NCBI RefSeq assembly: GCF_927798175.1
Contig: NZ_CAKMMP010000022.1
Location: forward strand, 37,755 to 101,754
Reading direction: 5' to 3'
Length of the DNA stretch: 64,000 nucleotides
Source: Paenibacillus sp. JJ-223
GTDB taxonomy: Bacteria > Bacillota > Bacilli > Paenibacillales > Paenibacillaceae
Below, piece by piece: positions 42,256 to 51,481 of this stretch. Both the position numbers and the translations under genes were made by a program. Under the pieces are notes generated by a model. That model was given only the letters and a program-made list of their open reading frames with translations, was not told where the DNA came from and ran no database searches. Each line of letters opens with the position of its first letter. Position 1 is the first letter of the stretch.

Positions 42256-43380
42256 TTACTTTCCTCCAAAACCGTATCCTTTTTTGACCAGCATATACAT
42301 AAACATCGGCGCACCGATCATGGCCGTGATGATTCCGATCGGCAGCTCTACGCTGGAAATCAGCGAGCGCGCAATGACGTCCGTCCAGATCAGGAAGAGC
42401 GACCCGAACAGGATCGATACCGGCATGACTTTCCGGTGATCCGAACCGACGAGGCCCCTCACGATATGCGGAATGATCAATCCGACAAAACCGATCATGC
42501 CGCAGCTTGCCACCATAACCCCTGTCACCAGGGCGGTCAGCAGCATATAGATCCGGCGGAATACGCTAAGGTTGATGCCCAGCGTCACGGCTGCTTCATC
42601 GCCAAGCAGCATGGTGTTAAGCACGCGGGACTGCAGCAGGAAGAACAGAATGCCTGCCAGCACAACGGTTGCAATCAAGGGCAGTTTGTTCCAGCCGGAA
42701 GCGGCAAGGCTGCCCATCGTCCAGAAGGTGACCGTTTTGATGCCCTCGGCATTGTTGGCAAAATAAATAATAAAGTTGGAAAAGGCGGTACAAAGCGCGT
42801 TAATGACCATCCCGGCAAGCACCAGCTTGACCGATGTCATTTTGCCCCGGATGCCCGCAAGAGCGAGAACCAATAGCGAGGCCCCCATAGCACCGGCAAA
42901 GGCCCAAAAAGCTACACCCGTCTGACCCAGCCAGCCTGCCGCGCCAAAACCGATCAGAATCGCAAAGGTCGCTCCCAAGGAAGCACCGGAGGAGATGCCC
43001 AAAATATACGGGTCGGCAAGCGGATTCTGCACGGCAGCCTGCATCACCGCACCGCACAGCGCAAGACCGGCACCGATGAACATTGCCATCAGCACGCGCG
43101 GGAAACGGATCTGCCAAATAATATCGGTAAATGATCCCGCTTCAACAGGCGTCGCTCCCCACTGGAATCCCGTCAATTTGTACCATAAAATTCGGTAAGA
43201 CTCGGTTAATGGAATACCCACCTGACCAATGGACACTGCAATGCCTACCGAAATTAGCGTCAAAACCAGCAATGCTGCAATCAGCAGAGCAAAGCCTGCC
43301 CGACTGTGGATCAAAGACTTTCTTTTCCCCGCTTGCGGTGCATGAACCTGAACTGTCTGTCCCATCTTTTCCCCCATCAT
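42256..43380 (-). CDS. Iron-siderophore ABC transporter permease (FecCD family)
   Basis: A 374-residue membrane protein with about ten helices. Family landmarks are QIRFPRVLMAMFIGAGLALC, GAVMQAAVQNPLADPYILGI, SSGASLGATFAI and the coupling region GFVGLIIPHIVRGLVGSDHR. It forms the inner channel with the ATPase directly downstream and receives ferric siderophore from the divergent binding lipoprotein. Confidence 0.92.
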   Translation of the reverse strand: MMGEKMGQTVQVHAPQAGKRKSLIHSRAGFALLIAALLVLTLISVGIAVSIGQVGIPLTESYRILWYKLTGFQWGATPVEAGSFTDIIWQIRFPRVLMAMFIGAGLALCGAVMQAAVQNPLADPYILGISSGASLGATFAILIGFGAAGWLGQTGVAFWAFAGAMGASLLVLALAGIRGKMTSVKLVLAGMVINALCTAFSNFIIYFANNAEGIKTVTFWTMGSLAASGWNKLPLIATVVLAGILFFLLQSRVLNTMLLGDEAAVTLGINLSVFRRIYMLLTALVTGVMVASCGMIGFVGLIIPHIVRGLVGSDHRKVMPVSILFGSLFLIWTDVIARSLISSVELPIGIITAMIGAPMFMYMLVKKGYGFGGK

Positions 43381-43435
43381 TCCGTTAGATATGAATACAT
43401 TTGACTTCCAAAATCAATAACGCTGCATTTTCCTC

Positions 43436-43485
43436 TTTACAACGCATTTTCTCGGATTATAATTGAGAATGATTATCTTTGTCAA
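43436..43485. promoter_or_regulatory. Fur box overlapping divergent promoters
   Basis: GAGAATGATTATCTTT (43465-43480) closely matches the Fur consensus GATAATGATTATC. Rightward: TTTACA, 16 bases, TATAAT (43458-43463). Leftward: TTGACA (43485-43480), 18 bases, TATAAT (43461-43456). Both -10 boxes overlap and the Fur site covers both starts, so iron-loaded Fur would shut off both arms of the transporter. Confidence 0.85.
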
Positions 43486-43512
43486 TTCAAAAAAAGAAAA
43501 GGGGATCATCCA

Positions 43513-44592
43513 ATGTCGAACATTGTATTCAGAAAAACGGCGCTGCTCTGCTTGAGTCTTATGCTTGTCCTGCTCGCGGCATGCTCCAATGCAGCATCCT
43601 CCAGCACCACCGAAAAAGTCGCCGACACGGCAGCTTCTTCCGCCGCAGCAACGCCAACCGAAACAACAACGGAAACGGCTGGCAAAACGACCTATCCGCT
43701 CACCATTGAAAACTTCACGATCTCCGGCGAAGGCGGCGAATGGAAGCCGAAATCCCAAACGTTCGAAAAAGCGCCTGAACGCGTCGTGGCCAACACCCAA
43801 TCGGCAGCCGAAATGCTGATCAAGCTAGGCTTGACCGATAAAATGGTCGGCGTCGCCGCCCTGTACGGCACGGTTACCCCTGACGTGGCGGACGAATTTG
43901 CGAAAATTCCGGTATTGTCCAAGGACTATGTCGGCAAAGAGCTCGTTGTCGGCGCCAACCCGGATCTCGTCCTGGGTCGCGGCGACCTGTTCGCAGATGC
44001 CGATTGGGGCGTAGGTACGGTGGATGGTCTGAACGAAATGAACATTCGCACATTCCTGCAAACAACCAACCACAAAGGAACGCTCGACAGCCTGTACAAC
44101 GACATCAAGCAGCTCGGCCAAATCTTTGACGTACAAGCTAAGGCGCAAGAGTTCACGGACAGCCTGAAAGCCCGCGCCGAAGCGATCAAAGCCGCTGTGG
44201 CCGCTCAGCCTGAACGCACATTTGCTTATATCGTTCCGGCGACCGAAGATTCCGTTACGGTGAGCAGCATGGCAAACGACACGTATCAGTTGGACGCGCT
44301 CAGCCTGTTGAAGCTGAAAAACACATTTGACGGGGTACAAGGCGAAGTGAGCGTGGAGCAGCTGATCACCGCCAACCCGGATTACCTGCTGCTGTCCGGT
44401 TATGCCGGTTCCCCGGATTTGGACAAGCTGGTCAACAATCTGTACGCAAACCCGGCGTTCCAAAGCATGAATGCGATCAAAAACAAACAAATCTACGTCA
44501 CCGACTTCAGCCAGTTCTGGGGTTACGGCTATCAAATTTTCGACGGCATCGAGAAGCTGAAACAGGAAATGGACGCAAATCCGATCAAATAA
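43513..44592 (+). CDS. Iron-siderophore substrate-binding lipoprotein
   Basis: A 359-residue lipoprotein. The lipobox LLAAC is followed by a Ser/Thr/Ala linker, then a periplasmic-binding-type body: RVVANTQSAAEMLIKLGLTD, PVLSKDYVGKELVVGANPDL, LFADADWGVG and NPDYLLLSGYAG. The fold is that of FecB/FhuD-like proteins. It faces the permease and ATPase genes across a shared Fur-controlled promoter region and delivers ferric siderophore to them. Confidence 0.92.
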   Translation: MSNIVFRKTALLCLSLMLVLLAACSNAASSSTTEKVADTAASSAAATPTETTTETAGKTTYPLTIENFTISGEGGEWKPKSQTFEKAPERVVANTQSAAEMLIKLGLTDKMVGVAALYGTVTPDVADEFAKIPVLSKDYVGKELVVGANPDLVLGRGDLFADADWGVGTVDGLNEMNIRTFLQTTNHKGTLDSLYNDIKQLGQIFDVQAKAQEFTDSLKARAEAIKAAVAAQPERTFAYIVPATEDSVTVSSMANDTYQLDALSLLKLKNTFDGVQGEVSVEQLITANPDYLLLSGYAGSPDLDKLVNNLYANPAFQSMNAIKNKQIYVTDFSQFWGYGYQIFDGIEKLKQEMDANPIK

Positions 44593-44614
44593 TCGATCTT
44601 GGCACGCAGTCATC

Positions 44615-44656
44615 AAAAAGAGCAAGAGGAAACGCAATTCCCCTTGCTCTTTCTTT
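44615..44656. terminator. Bidirectional terminator
   Basis: AAAGAGCAAG / CTTGCTCTTT stem with A and T runs, between convergent lipoprotein and amino-acid permease genes. Confidence 0.85.
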
Positions 44657-44688
44657 CATTTCAAACCCCGGAATCCGATCTTATCCGA

Positions 44689-46059
44689 TCAGCGTCTTGC
44701 CTTCCCATTACGCATTCGGAAAGCATAGATGCCGAGAAGAAGGACAAACCACACTGGCGTGACAAACAATGCCGTTCGCGTATCGTCCGCCAATGCCAGA
44801 ATGACCAGCACAAACGCCAGAAATGCCAGGATGACGATATTGGAGAACGGGTACAGCGGCAATCTGAACGGATTGTTCCTGGCCAGCTCTGGCCGGGTAC
44901 GGCGGTATTTCCAATGGCAAATGACCATGATCCCCCATACGAAAATAAAACATACGGTGGAAACACTCGTCACCAGCGTGAATACCCCTTCGGGCATAAT
45001 ATAGTTCAGGACAATCGCGATCAAAATGACGGAGGTGGAGAAAAATAAGGCATTGGACGGGATCTTCCGTCCATTCAGACGGCCCGTCATACGCGGAGCA
45101 TTGCCGTCTTTGGCCATCGAATAGATCATGCGGCTTGTACTGAAGATGGCGCTGTTGCATGCCGAGGCTGCCGACGTCAGCACGACGAAGTTAACCACGC
45201 CTGCGGCGGCTGCAATCCCCACTGCGGCGAACACTTGCACAAAAGGACTCTCGCTCGGTACGATCGCGTTCCAAGGATAGATGCTCATGATAATCAGCAG
45301 CGCACCCACGTAGAAGATGAGCACCCGGATCGGAATCTGATTGATTGCCTTCGGAATGACCTTCTGCGGGTCACGGGTCTCTCCTGCCGTCAGGCCGACA
45401 AGCTCCATGCCAACAAACGCAAAAACGACCATTTGGAACGACAACAGGAAGCCATGCGCCCCATGCGGGAACCATCCGCCGTGAGCCCACAGATTGGTAA
45501 AGCTCGCGGCCCCTTTGTCCGTGGTGAAACCCTGAATGATCATGTAAAGACCGACGACGATCAGCGCAACGATCGCCAGCACCTTGACAAGCGCAAACCA
45601 GAATTCCATTTCCCCGAACAGTTTTACGGTAGCCAGGTTCATCAGCAGCAGAATCACAAGCCCGATGAGTCCCGGCATCCATTGGGGAACTTCCGGAAAC
45701 CAGAATTGCGTATACAGCCCCACCGCCGTAATGTCCGCCATCGCGATGGATACCCAGCAGAACCAATACGTCCATCCCGTAACGAACGCGGCCGTATTTC
45801 CCAGGTAATCACGCACGAAATCCACGAAGGAATGATACTGCAAATTGCTCAATAACAGCTCACCCAGCGCCCGCATCACGAAAAACAATACGATGCCTGT
45901 GATGATGTAGGCGAACAGAATGGAAGGCCCCGTAAGCTGGATCGTTTTCCCGGCCCCGAGAAAGAGCCCCGTTCCGATTGCACCCCCAATCGCCATGAGC
46001 TGGACATGCCTGTTTTTTAATCCTCTCGTTAACGTTTCTTCCTGCATGGTTGCAATCAC
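44689..46059 (-). CDS. Amino-acid permease (APC superfamily, AAT family)
   Basis: A 456-residue, 12-helix transporter. The first helix motif HVQLMAIGGAIGTGLFLGAG and QYHSFVDFVRDYLGNTAAFV are typical of the D-serine/D-alanine/glycine (CycA-like) and related AAT transporters; VGMELVGLTAGETRDPQKVI is the conserved loop. It imports amino acids by cation symport. Substrate not decidable from sequence. An ATG four codons downstream (46047) may be the true start. Single gene. Confidence 0.9.
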   Translation of the reverse strand: MIATMQEETLTRGLKNRHVQLMAIGGAIGTGLFLGAGKTIQLTGPSILFAYIITGIVLFFVMRALGELLLSNLQYHSFVDFVRDYLGNTAAFVTGWTYWFCWVSIAMADITAVGLYTQFWFPEVPQWMPGLIGLVILLLMNLATVKLFGEMEFWFALVKVLAIVALIVVGLYMIIQGFTTDKGAASFTNLWAHGGWFPHGAHGFLLSFQMVVFAFVGMELVGLTAGETRDPQKVIPKAINQIPIRVLIFYVGALLIIMSIYPWNAIVPSESPFVQVFAAVGIAAAAGVVNFVVLTSAASACNSAIFSTSRMIYSMAKDGNAPRMTGRLNGRKIPSNALFFSTSVILIAIVLNYIMPEGVFTLVTSVSTVCFIFVWGIMVICHWKYRRTRPELARNNPFRLPLYPFSNIVILAFLAFVLVILALADDTRTALFVTPVWFVLLLGIYAFRMRNGKARR

Positions 46060-46255
46060 TACTCTCTCTCTTTCTTTCTGTACATGCTCTCTTGGTTGTA
46101 AAATAGTTTATCCATTATCATATAATAAAAGAGGCGGAATACCTATCATTTTTTTCATGCTCGCACCGTCCTAACAGACATCCCATTTTTAATATTCAAA
46201 TTCAGTTTAAGCCTTCTTGCAAGCGAATCCGCTCCTTTTTGCGGCGTACATGCAC

Positions 46256-46281
46256 TTCTGGGCAACCGCCTACATACAATA
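46256..46281 (+). promoter_or_regulatory. Candidate sporulation (sigma-E/sigma-K) promoter of sigK
   Basis: CATACAATA (46273-46281) fits both the sigma-E -10 (CATACAnT) and the sigma-K -10 (CATAnnnTA). An AC lies 17 bases upstream, as sigma-K requires. It stands about 65 bases before the start. sigK of Bacillus is read by these same factors. Confidence 0.45.
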
Positions 46282-46344
46282 GATCGACCCTGTTCCTTCA
46301 CATGCTCAGGCCAGATCGTTGTAAAACTGCAGGAGGTGTCACCC

Positions 46345-47046
46345 GTGCCCGGATTATTTACTGCCATTGCCCTGTTTATCAAAGAGTTAACGCTGCTTGT
46401 ATCGTATGTCAAAAACAACGCCTTCCCCCAGCCCCTCGCCGAGGACGAGGAAGCCAAGCATTTGCGCCTCATGGCTGAAGGCAACGCCCACTCCCGCAAT
46501 CTGCTGATCGAACACAATTTGCGCCTCGTCGCGCACATTGTGAAGAAATTCGACAATACCGGCGAAGACCTGGAAGATCTCATCTCCATCGGCACCATCG
46601 GTTTGATCAAGGCGATCGAAAGCTTCCAGCAAGGCAAAGGGACCAAACTGGCTACATTCGCAGCCCGCTGCATCGAAAACGAGATTCTGATGCACCTTCG
46701 TTCGTTAAAGAAAACCCGCAAGGACGTTTCCCTTCATGATCCGATCGGTACCGATAAAGAAGGCAATGAAATTACCTTAATTGATATCCTCGGAAGCGAA
46801 GCCGACGACGTCGTTGACAAGGTGCAGCTAAAAATCGAGAAAAGCAAAATTTATCGCAACCTGGACATTCTCGATGACCGTGAAAAAGAAGTCGTGATTG
46901 GCCGTTTCGGCCTCGAAGCAGGCGGCGAGGAGCGCACCCAGCGCGAAATCGCCAAGGAACTGGGCATCTCCCGTTCTTACGTCTCCCGCATCGAGAAACG
47001 GGCGTTAATGAAGCTTTATCACGAATTTTATAAACAAAAGAACTAA
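46345..47046 (+). CDS. sigK: RNA polymerase sporulation sigma factor sigma-K (pro-sigma-K)
   Basis: A 233-residue late mother-cell sigma factor. Core-binding and -10-recognition regions (NLLIEHNLRLVAHIVKKFDN, DLISIGTIGLIKAIESFQ, IENEILMHLRSLKKT) and the helix-turn-helix REIAKELGISRSYVSRIEKR closely match Bacillus sigma-K. With GTG 46345 as start (AGGAGG eight bases before) the Ser-Tyr pair in LLVSYVKNN falls at 20/21, exactly where SpoIVFB removes the 20-residue pro-sequence of B. subtilis. The track frame opens three codons earlier. The gene is uninterrupted, so no skin element is present. It shows that the host sporulates. Confidence 0.95.
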   Translation: MPGLFTAIALFIKELTLLVSYVKNNAFPQPLAEDEEAKHLRLMAEGNAHSRNLLIEHNLRLVAHIVKKFDNTGEDLEDLISIGTIGLIKAIESFQQGKGTKLATFAARCIENEILMHLRSLKKTRKDVSLHDPIGTDKEGNEITLIDILGSEADDVVDKVQLKIEKSKIYRNLDILDDREKEVVIGRFGLEAGGEERTQREIAKELGISRSYVSRIEKRALMKLYHEFYKQKN

Positions 47047-47051
47047 ACGAC

Positions 47052-47092
47052 AAAACCTCCGCTCCACGAAGACCCGTGGTAACGGAGGTTTT
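47052..47092 (+). terminator. Terminator of sigK
   Basis: AAAACCTCCG / CGGAGGTTTT stem with an inner CCACG/CGTGG pair. Confidence 0.85.
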
Positions 47093-47167
47093 GCCATAGA
47101 ATCAGACGTTATGCTGAGGAATACCGGGTATGCTCAAACTCGCCCCTATGTCATGCCGTACACAAAT

Positions 47168-48424
47168 TTAGTGGACAGGCACCGTCTCCGTCCCGTCTGC
47201 CGTTTCCGGAAGCCCTTTTTTGCGCTCAGTGGCCACGCTAAGCAGCAGTCCGAGCAGCCCGAGGGCGGCAATCGCTGCCCCATAGAGAGGAACCGAGATC
47301 AGTCCCGTATGCGTGATCGCCAGCCCGCCAAGGTACGCGCCGCCAGCGTTTCCAAGATTGAAAGCCGAGTGGCTGGACGTGGTCGCCAGGAGCGGAGCTT
47401 CGCGAGTCATGTTCATGATGCGAATCTGCAGTCCAGGCATGATGCCAAAAGCAGCGACGCCCCAACAGAAAACGGTCGCAACCCCCAAAATCGGATTGCC
47501 GATCGTCAACGTTAACAGAGCAAGGATCGCGGCCAACACGCCAAAGTTCACGACCAAGGAAGGCATGAGCTTCCAGTCTGCCAAACGGCCGCCAACGATG
47601 TTGCCCAGCGTAACACCGACGCCGAACAGCACCAGAATCCACGTCACGCTCTGTTCGGCAAACCCGCTAATGTCAGTCAGGAGCGGCGTAATGTAAGTAA
47701 AGACCACGAACAGGCTGCCTGTGCCGAGCGCGCCGACCAACAGTCCGAGCAGTACCTGCGGACGAACCAGATTGCGGAACTGCTGCCCCAGATTTGCCGG
47801 TGCCCCCTGCTCAAGCACGGGAATGAAACGAATAATCCCGAGCAGCGACACGATGCCGAGAATCGTGATTGCGCCGAATGAGGCGCGCCATCCCAGCTGC
47901 TGGCCGATGAACGTGCCAAAAGGAACGCCGACGATGTTGGCGATCGTGAGCCCTGCCAGCACGACCGACACCGCTGCCGCCCTCCTCTCGGGAGCAACCA
48001 GGCGCGTAGCCATCAGCGAGCCAACGCCCAGAAATGTGCCGTGGGCGAAAGCAGTCAAGATCCGGGCCGAGATCAACAATCCGTACGTTGGCGCAACCAC
48101 GGATAATGCATTGCCTGCGATGAAAATGCACATCAGCAGCACCAGCAGTTTTTTCTGCTGAATTTTATGCGTGAATACGGTAAGCAAAGGAGCTCCGACC
48201 GCAACGCCAAGCGCGTACCCGGTGATCAGCTGGCCTGCTTGCGGAATGCTTACGCCCAAATCCTGCGCCACATTGGGCAGCAGCCCCATGATGATAAATT
48301 CGGTCATGCCAATGGCAAAAGCGCCGATCGTCAAACATAACAGCGATAACGGAAACGCCCGCTGTTTGCCGGAGCCTTTTCTTGAAGCTGTTGACCTTGA
48401 AGCTGTTGAAGCCGTGTTTTTCAT
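47168..48424 (-). CDS. MFS drug/sugar efflux transporter (DHA1/AraJ-like)
   Basis: About 418 residues, 12 helices. LTIGAFAIGMTEFIIMGLLP is the first helix motif of the AraJ/YdhP branch. Motif-A-like HKIQQKKLL and SARILTAFAHGTFLGVGSLM follow. It probably exports drugs or sugars by proton antiport. The frame opens at 48475 but GGGAGAAGAG marks ATG 48424. It lies 37 bases after the ADP-ribosylglycohydrolase gene and may share its transcript. Confidence 0.88.
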   Translation of the reverse strand: MKNTASTASRSTASRKGSGKQRAFPLSLLCLTIGAFAIGMTEFIIMGLLPNVAQDLGVSIPQAGQLITGYALGVAVGAPLLTVFTHKIQQKKLLVLLMCIFIAGNALSVVAPTYGLLISARILTAFAHGTFLGVGSLMATRLVAPERRAAAVSVVLAGLTIANIVGVPFGTFIGQQLGWRASFGAITILGIVSLLGIIRFIPVLEQGAPANLGQQFRNLVRPQVLLGLLVGALGTGSLFVVFTYITPLLTDISGFAEQSVTWILVLFGVGVTLGNIVGGRLADWKLMPSLVVNFGVLAAILALLTLTIGNPILGVATVFCWGVAAFGIMPGLQIRIMNMTREAPLLATTSSHSAFNLGNAGGAYLGGLAITHTGLISVPLYGAAIAALGLLGLLLSVATERKKGLPETADGTETVPVH

Positions 48425-48461
48425 ATGATGTTCTCTTCTCCCATCCCGCTTGTCTGTCTCT

Positions 48462-49385
48462 CTATGTGTTCCCATGCTTCTTCCATAAACCCTGTATCAG
48501 GTCATGCAGCGTATCTTTCATGGCCAGCTGCTCGCGCCAGCGCTGCGGGATGCCTTCCACACCGTAATAGGCGCCTGCAATCTGGCCGTATACGGCGCCC
48601 GTCGTATCCGCATCGTCGCCGAGATTGACGGCGAGCAGCGCTCCCTCTTCAAAAGAATCGGATCGGTCAAACGCCCAGAGCGCCGCTTCGAGCGAACGAA
48701 CGACATACCCGCTGCCTTGAATCTGCGGAGGCTCCTTATGACGGTACGAGCCTTGGACAATTTCTTCGATGGCTGGCACATATGGGCGACCTGCCCGCCA
48801 GCGATGCCCCGTCTCCGCATGCAGCATCTGCTGCTTGTCCGCCCCTCGAATGCCGGCGACCAGGATGGCGGCGAGCAGTTCGCACGCTTCCACGCTCTCG
48901 GCAGCGGCATGCGTCGTGCGTGAACTCAGCCCCGCATAATGCACGGCATCCTCCGGTACGTGCGCGTACGCCATCGCAACCGGAGCCAGACGCATGATGG
49001 AACCGTTGCCTGCCGTCATCGGGTCCGTCGACCCGCTGTAAGGCTCGCCGGTCAACTCGAAACGGTGCAGCGCATTTCGGGTAGCCCCGCCTATGTCGAA
49101 GCAGGTGCCCGTGCTGCTCATGTAACCGACTTTGTACCAATTCGTATACCTGCGCATCTGGTCTGCAGGGTCGAAGCTTTCTTTTCGAATCAGACTCTCT
49201 GCCAGACACAACGCCATCGACGTATCATCCGTCCATTCGCCTGCTTTCAAACCAAATACGCCCCCGCCAACCATGTCGGTCATCGGTTCGAATGTACCAG
49301 GCTTGCTGAACTCCACCGTCGTGCCGAGCGCATCTCCCGCAGCCAGTCCGATCAGACAACCTGCGAAGCGATCCTTTTGCAGCAT
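48462..49385 (-). CDS. ADP-ribosylglycohydrolase family protein
   Basis: About 307 residues. The three Mg-binding motifs of the family are intact: GLAAGDALGTTVEF, GEWTDDTSMAL and NLGDDADTTGAVYG. Such enzymes remove ADP-ribose from proteins or small molecules (DraG/ARH fold). Target unknown. AAAGGAGG favours ATG 49385 over GTG 49394. It lies upstream of the MFS transporter. Confidence 0.9.
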   Translation of the reverse strand: MLQKDRFAGCLIGLAAGDALGTTVEFSKPGTFEPMTDMVGGGVFGLKAGEWTDDTSMALCLAESLIRKESFDPADQMRRYTNWYKVGYMSSTGTCFDIGGATRNALHRFELTGEPYSGSTDPMTAGNGSIMRLAPVAMAYAHVPEDAVHYAGLSSRTTHAAAESVEACELLAAILVAGIRGADKQQMLHAETGHRWRAGRPYVPAIEEIVQGSYRHKEPPQIQGSGYVVRSLEAALWAFDRSDSFEEGALLAVNLGDDADTTGAVYGQIAGAYYGVEGIPQRWREQLAMKDTLHDLIQGLWKKHGNT

Positions 49386-49394
49386 GTCAAGCAC

Positions 49395-49662
49395 CTCCTT
49401 TGTTACTGTCAGCTGCCAGGATTGAAGGGTCGAATCGACAATCCATGAACAAAGCTTCTCTTTTATTGTAAAATGTCGAATCGTGTTGATTTGCCCAGCG
49501 GGCTCTTTGACTCAAAAAAAATCCCATAAAATACAGCTGGACATAAGTGTATCCGGTTCACTGCTATCATGTAAAGGGCATAGCGCCAATGCGGCCTCCG
49601 AAACTTTTACGATACGTGCCATATCAGCGCTAATGACATGCTTAAGAATTAAGAAATACGCA
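49395..49662. other. Intergenic, no gene seen
   Basis: Leader of the ADP-ribosylglycohydrolase gene plus spacer. The leftward 60-codon frame at 49512-49694 overlaps the terminator and has no ribosome site, so I do not call it. Confidence 0.4.
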
Positions 49663-49708
49663 AGAAAACCGGAAGGATTCCATGCGCGATGCATCGTTCC
49701 TTCCGGTT
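49663..49708 (-). terminator. Terminator after the 301-residue lipoprotein gene
   Basis: AACCGGAAGGA / TCCTTCCGGTT eleven-base stem; read leftward it ends in TTTTC. Confidence 0.8.
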
Positions 49709-49726
49709 ATTTGCAGTTATTTGCGA

Positions 49727-50632
49727 TTATTTGGCGATCCCGGCATCGTTCTTGATGGAGTTCAGCGAAGCATATGCCATAGGCAGGAAGCCTTCGGACG
49801 GCTCGCCTACCGGTGCATCGATTCGGAAAACGAATCCATGGCCGTCAAGTTCCTTTACGATAAAATACTGCGATTTATGCTCATTCTGGGCCATCATGTA
49901 GAGACGGGCATCGGCCATTGGGCCCTTCGCCAGCTCTTCTTTGCTCAGCTCTCTGACTTCCCCCGTCTCCGACAGCTCTTCCTTTGCATCCATTGCCAGT
50001 TGATCCAGATTAAAATCCGCAGGCAGCTTTTCAATGTTTACGACGTATTCGGGATCGATCTTCATCGTTAATGCATTCTTGCTCGCATTAAACGCCATCG
50101 GTTCGAACACGTAGAGCGAGTATCCGTCGCCTCTCGCCAAAGTAACCGGGCGCTTTTCCGTCATGCCTTCAACCGTGACTTCAAGCTCTGCTTTCCCGGC
50201 CCGGTTCGCGCCTGTGCCGCCATCCGTTCCGCCAGCGGTTGCCTCATCGTCTGTATTGATTTTGGCGATATCCTTCAGCACGAGCTGTTTGGTCGAAGCA
50301 TCGCCTTCGAACGTTTTTTCAACATATTTAAAATGCACCTTGTCTTCATCATCGATATCGTCGAACAACTTCTGCACGTCCTCGCCCACCTGGAAAGCCA
50401 TGGCCTCCCCGTTCACGCGAATCTCGACCGTATGCGGATCGGCCCATCCCGTCAAAATGCCTTCTGCCTCAATCACAGCACTTTCTTGTTCTTGCGGCTG
50501 CTCCGGTGCCGGCTGCTGCTCTTTCGTATCGTTTGCGGGCGGCTGCATGGCAGGACTGTTGCCGCAGGCCACCAGCGAAAAACCCATCATCAAAACGACC
50601 AATGATGCACCAAGTTTCATTTTTGCTCCCAT
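49727..50632 (-). CDS. Predicted lipoprotein, function unknown
   Basis: A 301-residue lipoprotein (SLVVLMMGFSLVACG lipobox) with a Pro/Gln/Glu-rich linker, then two similar-looking beta modules (GILTGWADPHTVEIRVNGEA and LEVTVEGMTEKRPVTLARGD). The second runs to YSLYVFEPMAFNASKN. No enzyme motif. It would sit on the outer face of the membrane. Next to another lipoprotein and a polysaccharide deacetylase, it may serve the cell envelope (inference). Confidence 0.78.
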   Translation of the reverse strand: MGAKMKLGASLVVLMMGFSLVACGNSPAMQPPANDTKEQQPAPEQPQEQESAVIEAEGILTGWADPHTVEIRVNGEAMAFQVGEDVQKLFDDIDDEDKVHFKYVEKTFEGDASTKQLVLKDIAKINTDDEATAGGTDGGTGANRAGKAELEVTVEGMTEKRPVTLARGDGYSLYVFEPMAFNASKNALTMKIDPEYVVNIEKLPADFNLDQLAMDAKEELSETGEVRELSKEELAKGPMADARLYMMAQNEHKSQYFIVKELDGHGFVFRIDAPVGEPSEGFLPMAYASLNSIKNDAGIAK

Positions 50633-50783
50633 ATCAACACCTCCGTTAGCTTATACGCATCGCTGCTTGTCCATGTTGCTGACGTCTAATCGGCTGTCTG
50701 GAGAATGCAAAATGCTCTTATAGTAACTTACACCGCTGGATGAGGGATCAATCACGAGCCGTCAGCATCCTGATCGGCATACG

Positions 50784-51440
50784 CTAGCTTGGCTGTTCCA
50801 TGTTGACCAGCTTGGCGTTGGCGTTATTGAACGCTTTCGTTTGCTGGTTGAATTGTTCCCTTAACTCTGCCAGCTTGCCGTACTCGCTATTGCGCAGTCG
50901 GATGGCCCGTTTAATCTTCACCAAATTGGGCTCTGCCTTCTTGCGCATCATATCGTATAGCTGCTGGTCGGCATCCAGGCTTTGTTGGTACGCCGCGACA
51001 TATTCCTCAAATGTGCCTGCTCTGGTCTCATAACGCTCCAGCACCGCTTGCGCCTGGGCAAGTGTTTCCTCTTTTTCAAAGGAAAGCTCTCCAATGGATT
51101 CCCGCAGCCCATCCAGCTGCTGCTTCGTCTGCTCCATCACCGCCATGGCCTGATCCAGCAGTTCCCTGCGCTGATCCACATGATCCTGCGCCTGATCCAG
51201 CAAGGCTTCCAGATTGCTGTTTTTGTTCTTGCCCTTCTGCAGAATCGTTGCATATAACTCCAGATCCTCCCGTTCATGACGGGCAATCTCTTTTAAGCTC
51301 TCGTTGATCTGCTGGTCGCCCAGCACCAGCTGATTGATTTGATTCGCTGCCGGTTCTTGCGGCTCGCCGCAGGCACTGACCACCATCATCAGCAGCAGCA
51401 TACTCGCAACAACAAGAAGCGCCCTTCCTTTTCTGGCCAC
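50784..51440 (-). CDS. YkyA-like coiled-coil lipoprotein
   Basis: A 218-residue lipoprotein (LLLMMVVSACG lipobox) followed by a long coiled coil (HVDQRRELLDQAMAVMEQTK, AKLVNMEQPS at the end). Size, lipobox and helical body match the YkyA family of putative cell-wall-binding lipoproteins in Bacillus. It precedes no cotranscribed gene but follows the polysaccharide deacetylase by 41 bases on the same strand. Confidence 0.75.
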   Translation of the reverse strand: MARKGRALLVVASMLLLMMVVSACGEPQEPAANQINQLVLGDQQINESLKEIARHEREDLELYATILQKGKNKNSNLEALLDQAQDHVDQRRELLDQAMAVMEQTKQQLDGLRESIGELSFEKEETLAQAQAVLERYETRAGTFEEYVAAYQQSLDADQQLYDMMRKKAEPNLVKIKRAIRLRNSEYGKLAELREQFNQQTKAFNNANAKLVNMEQPS

Positions 51441-51481
51441 TTTCGTCTCTCCTCTCTCGATCTACAGGTCCGTCATGGATG

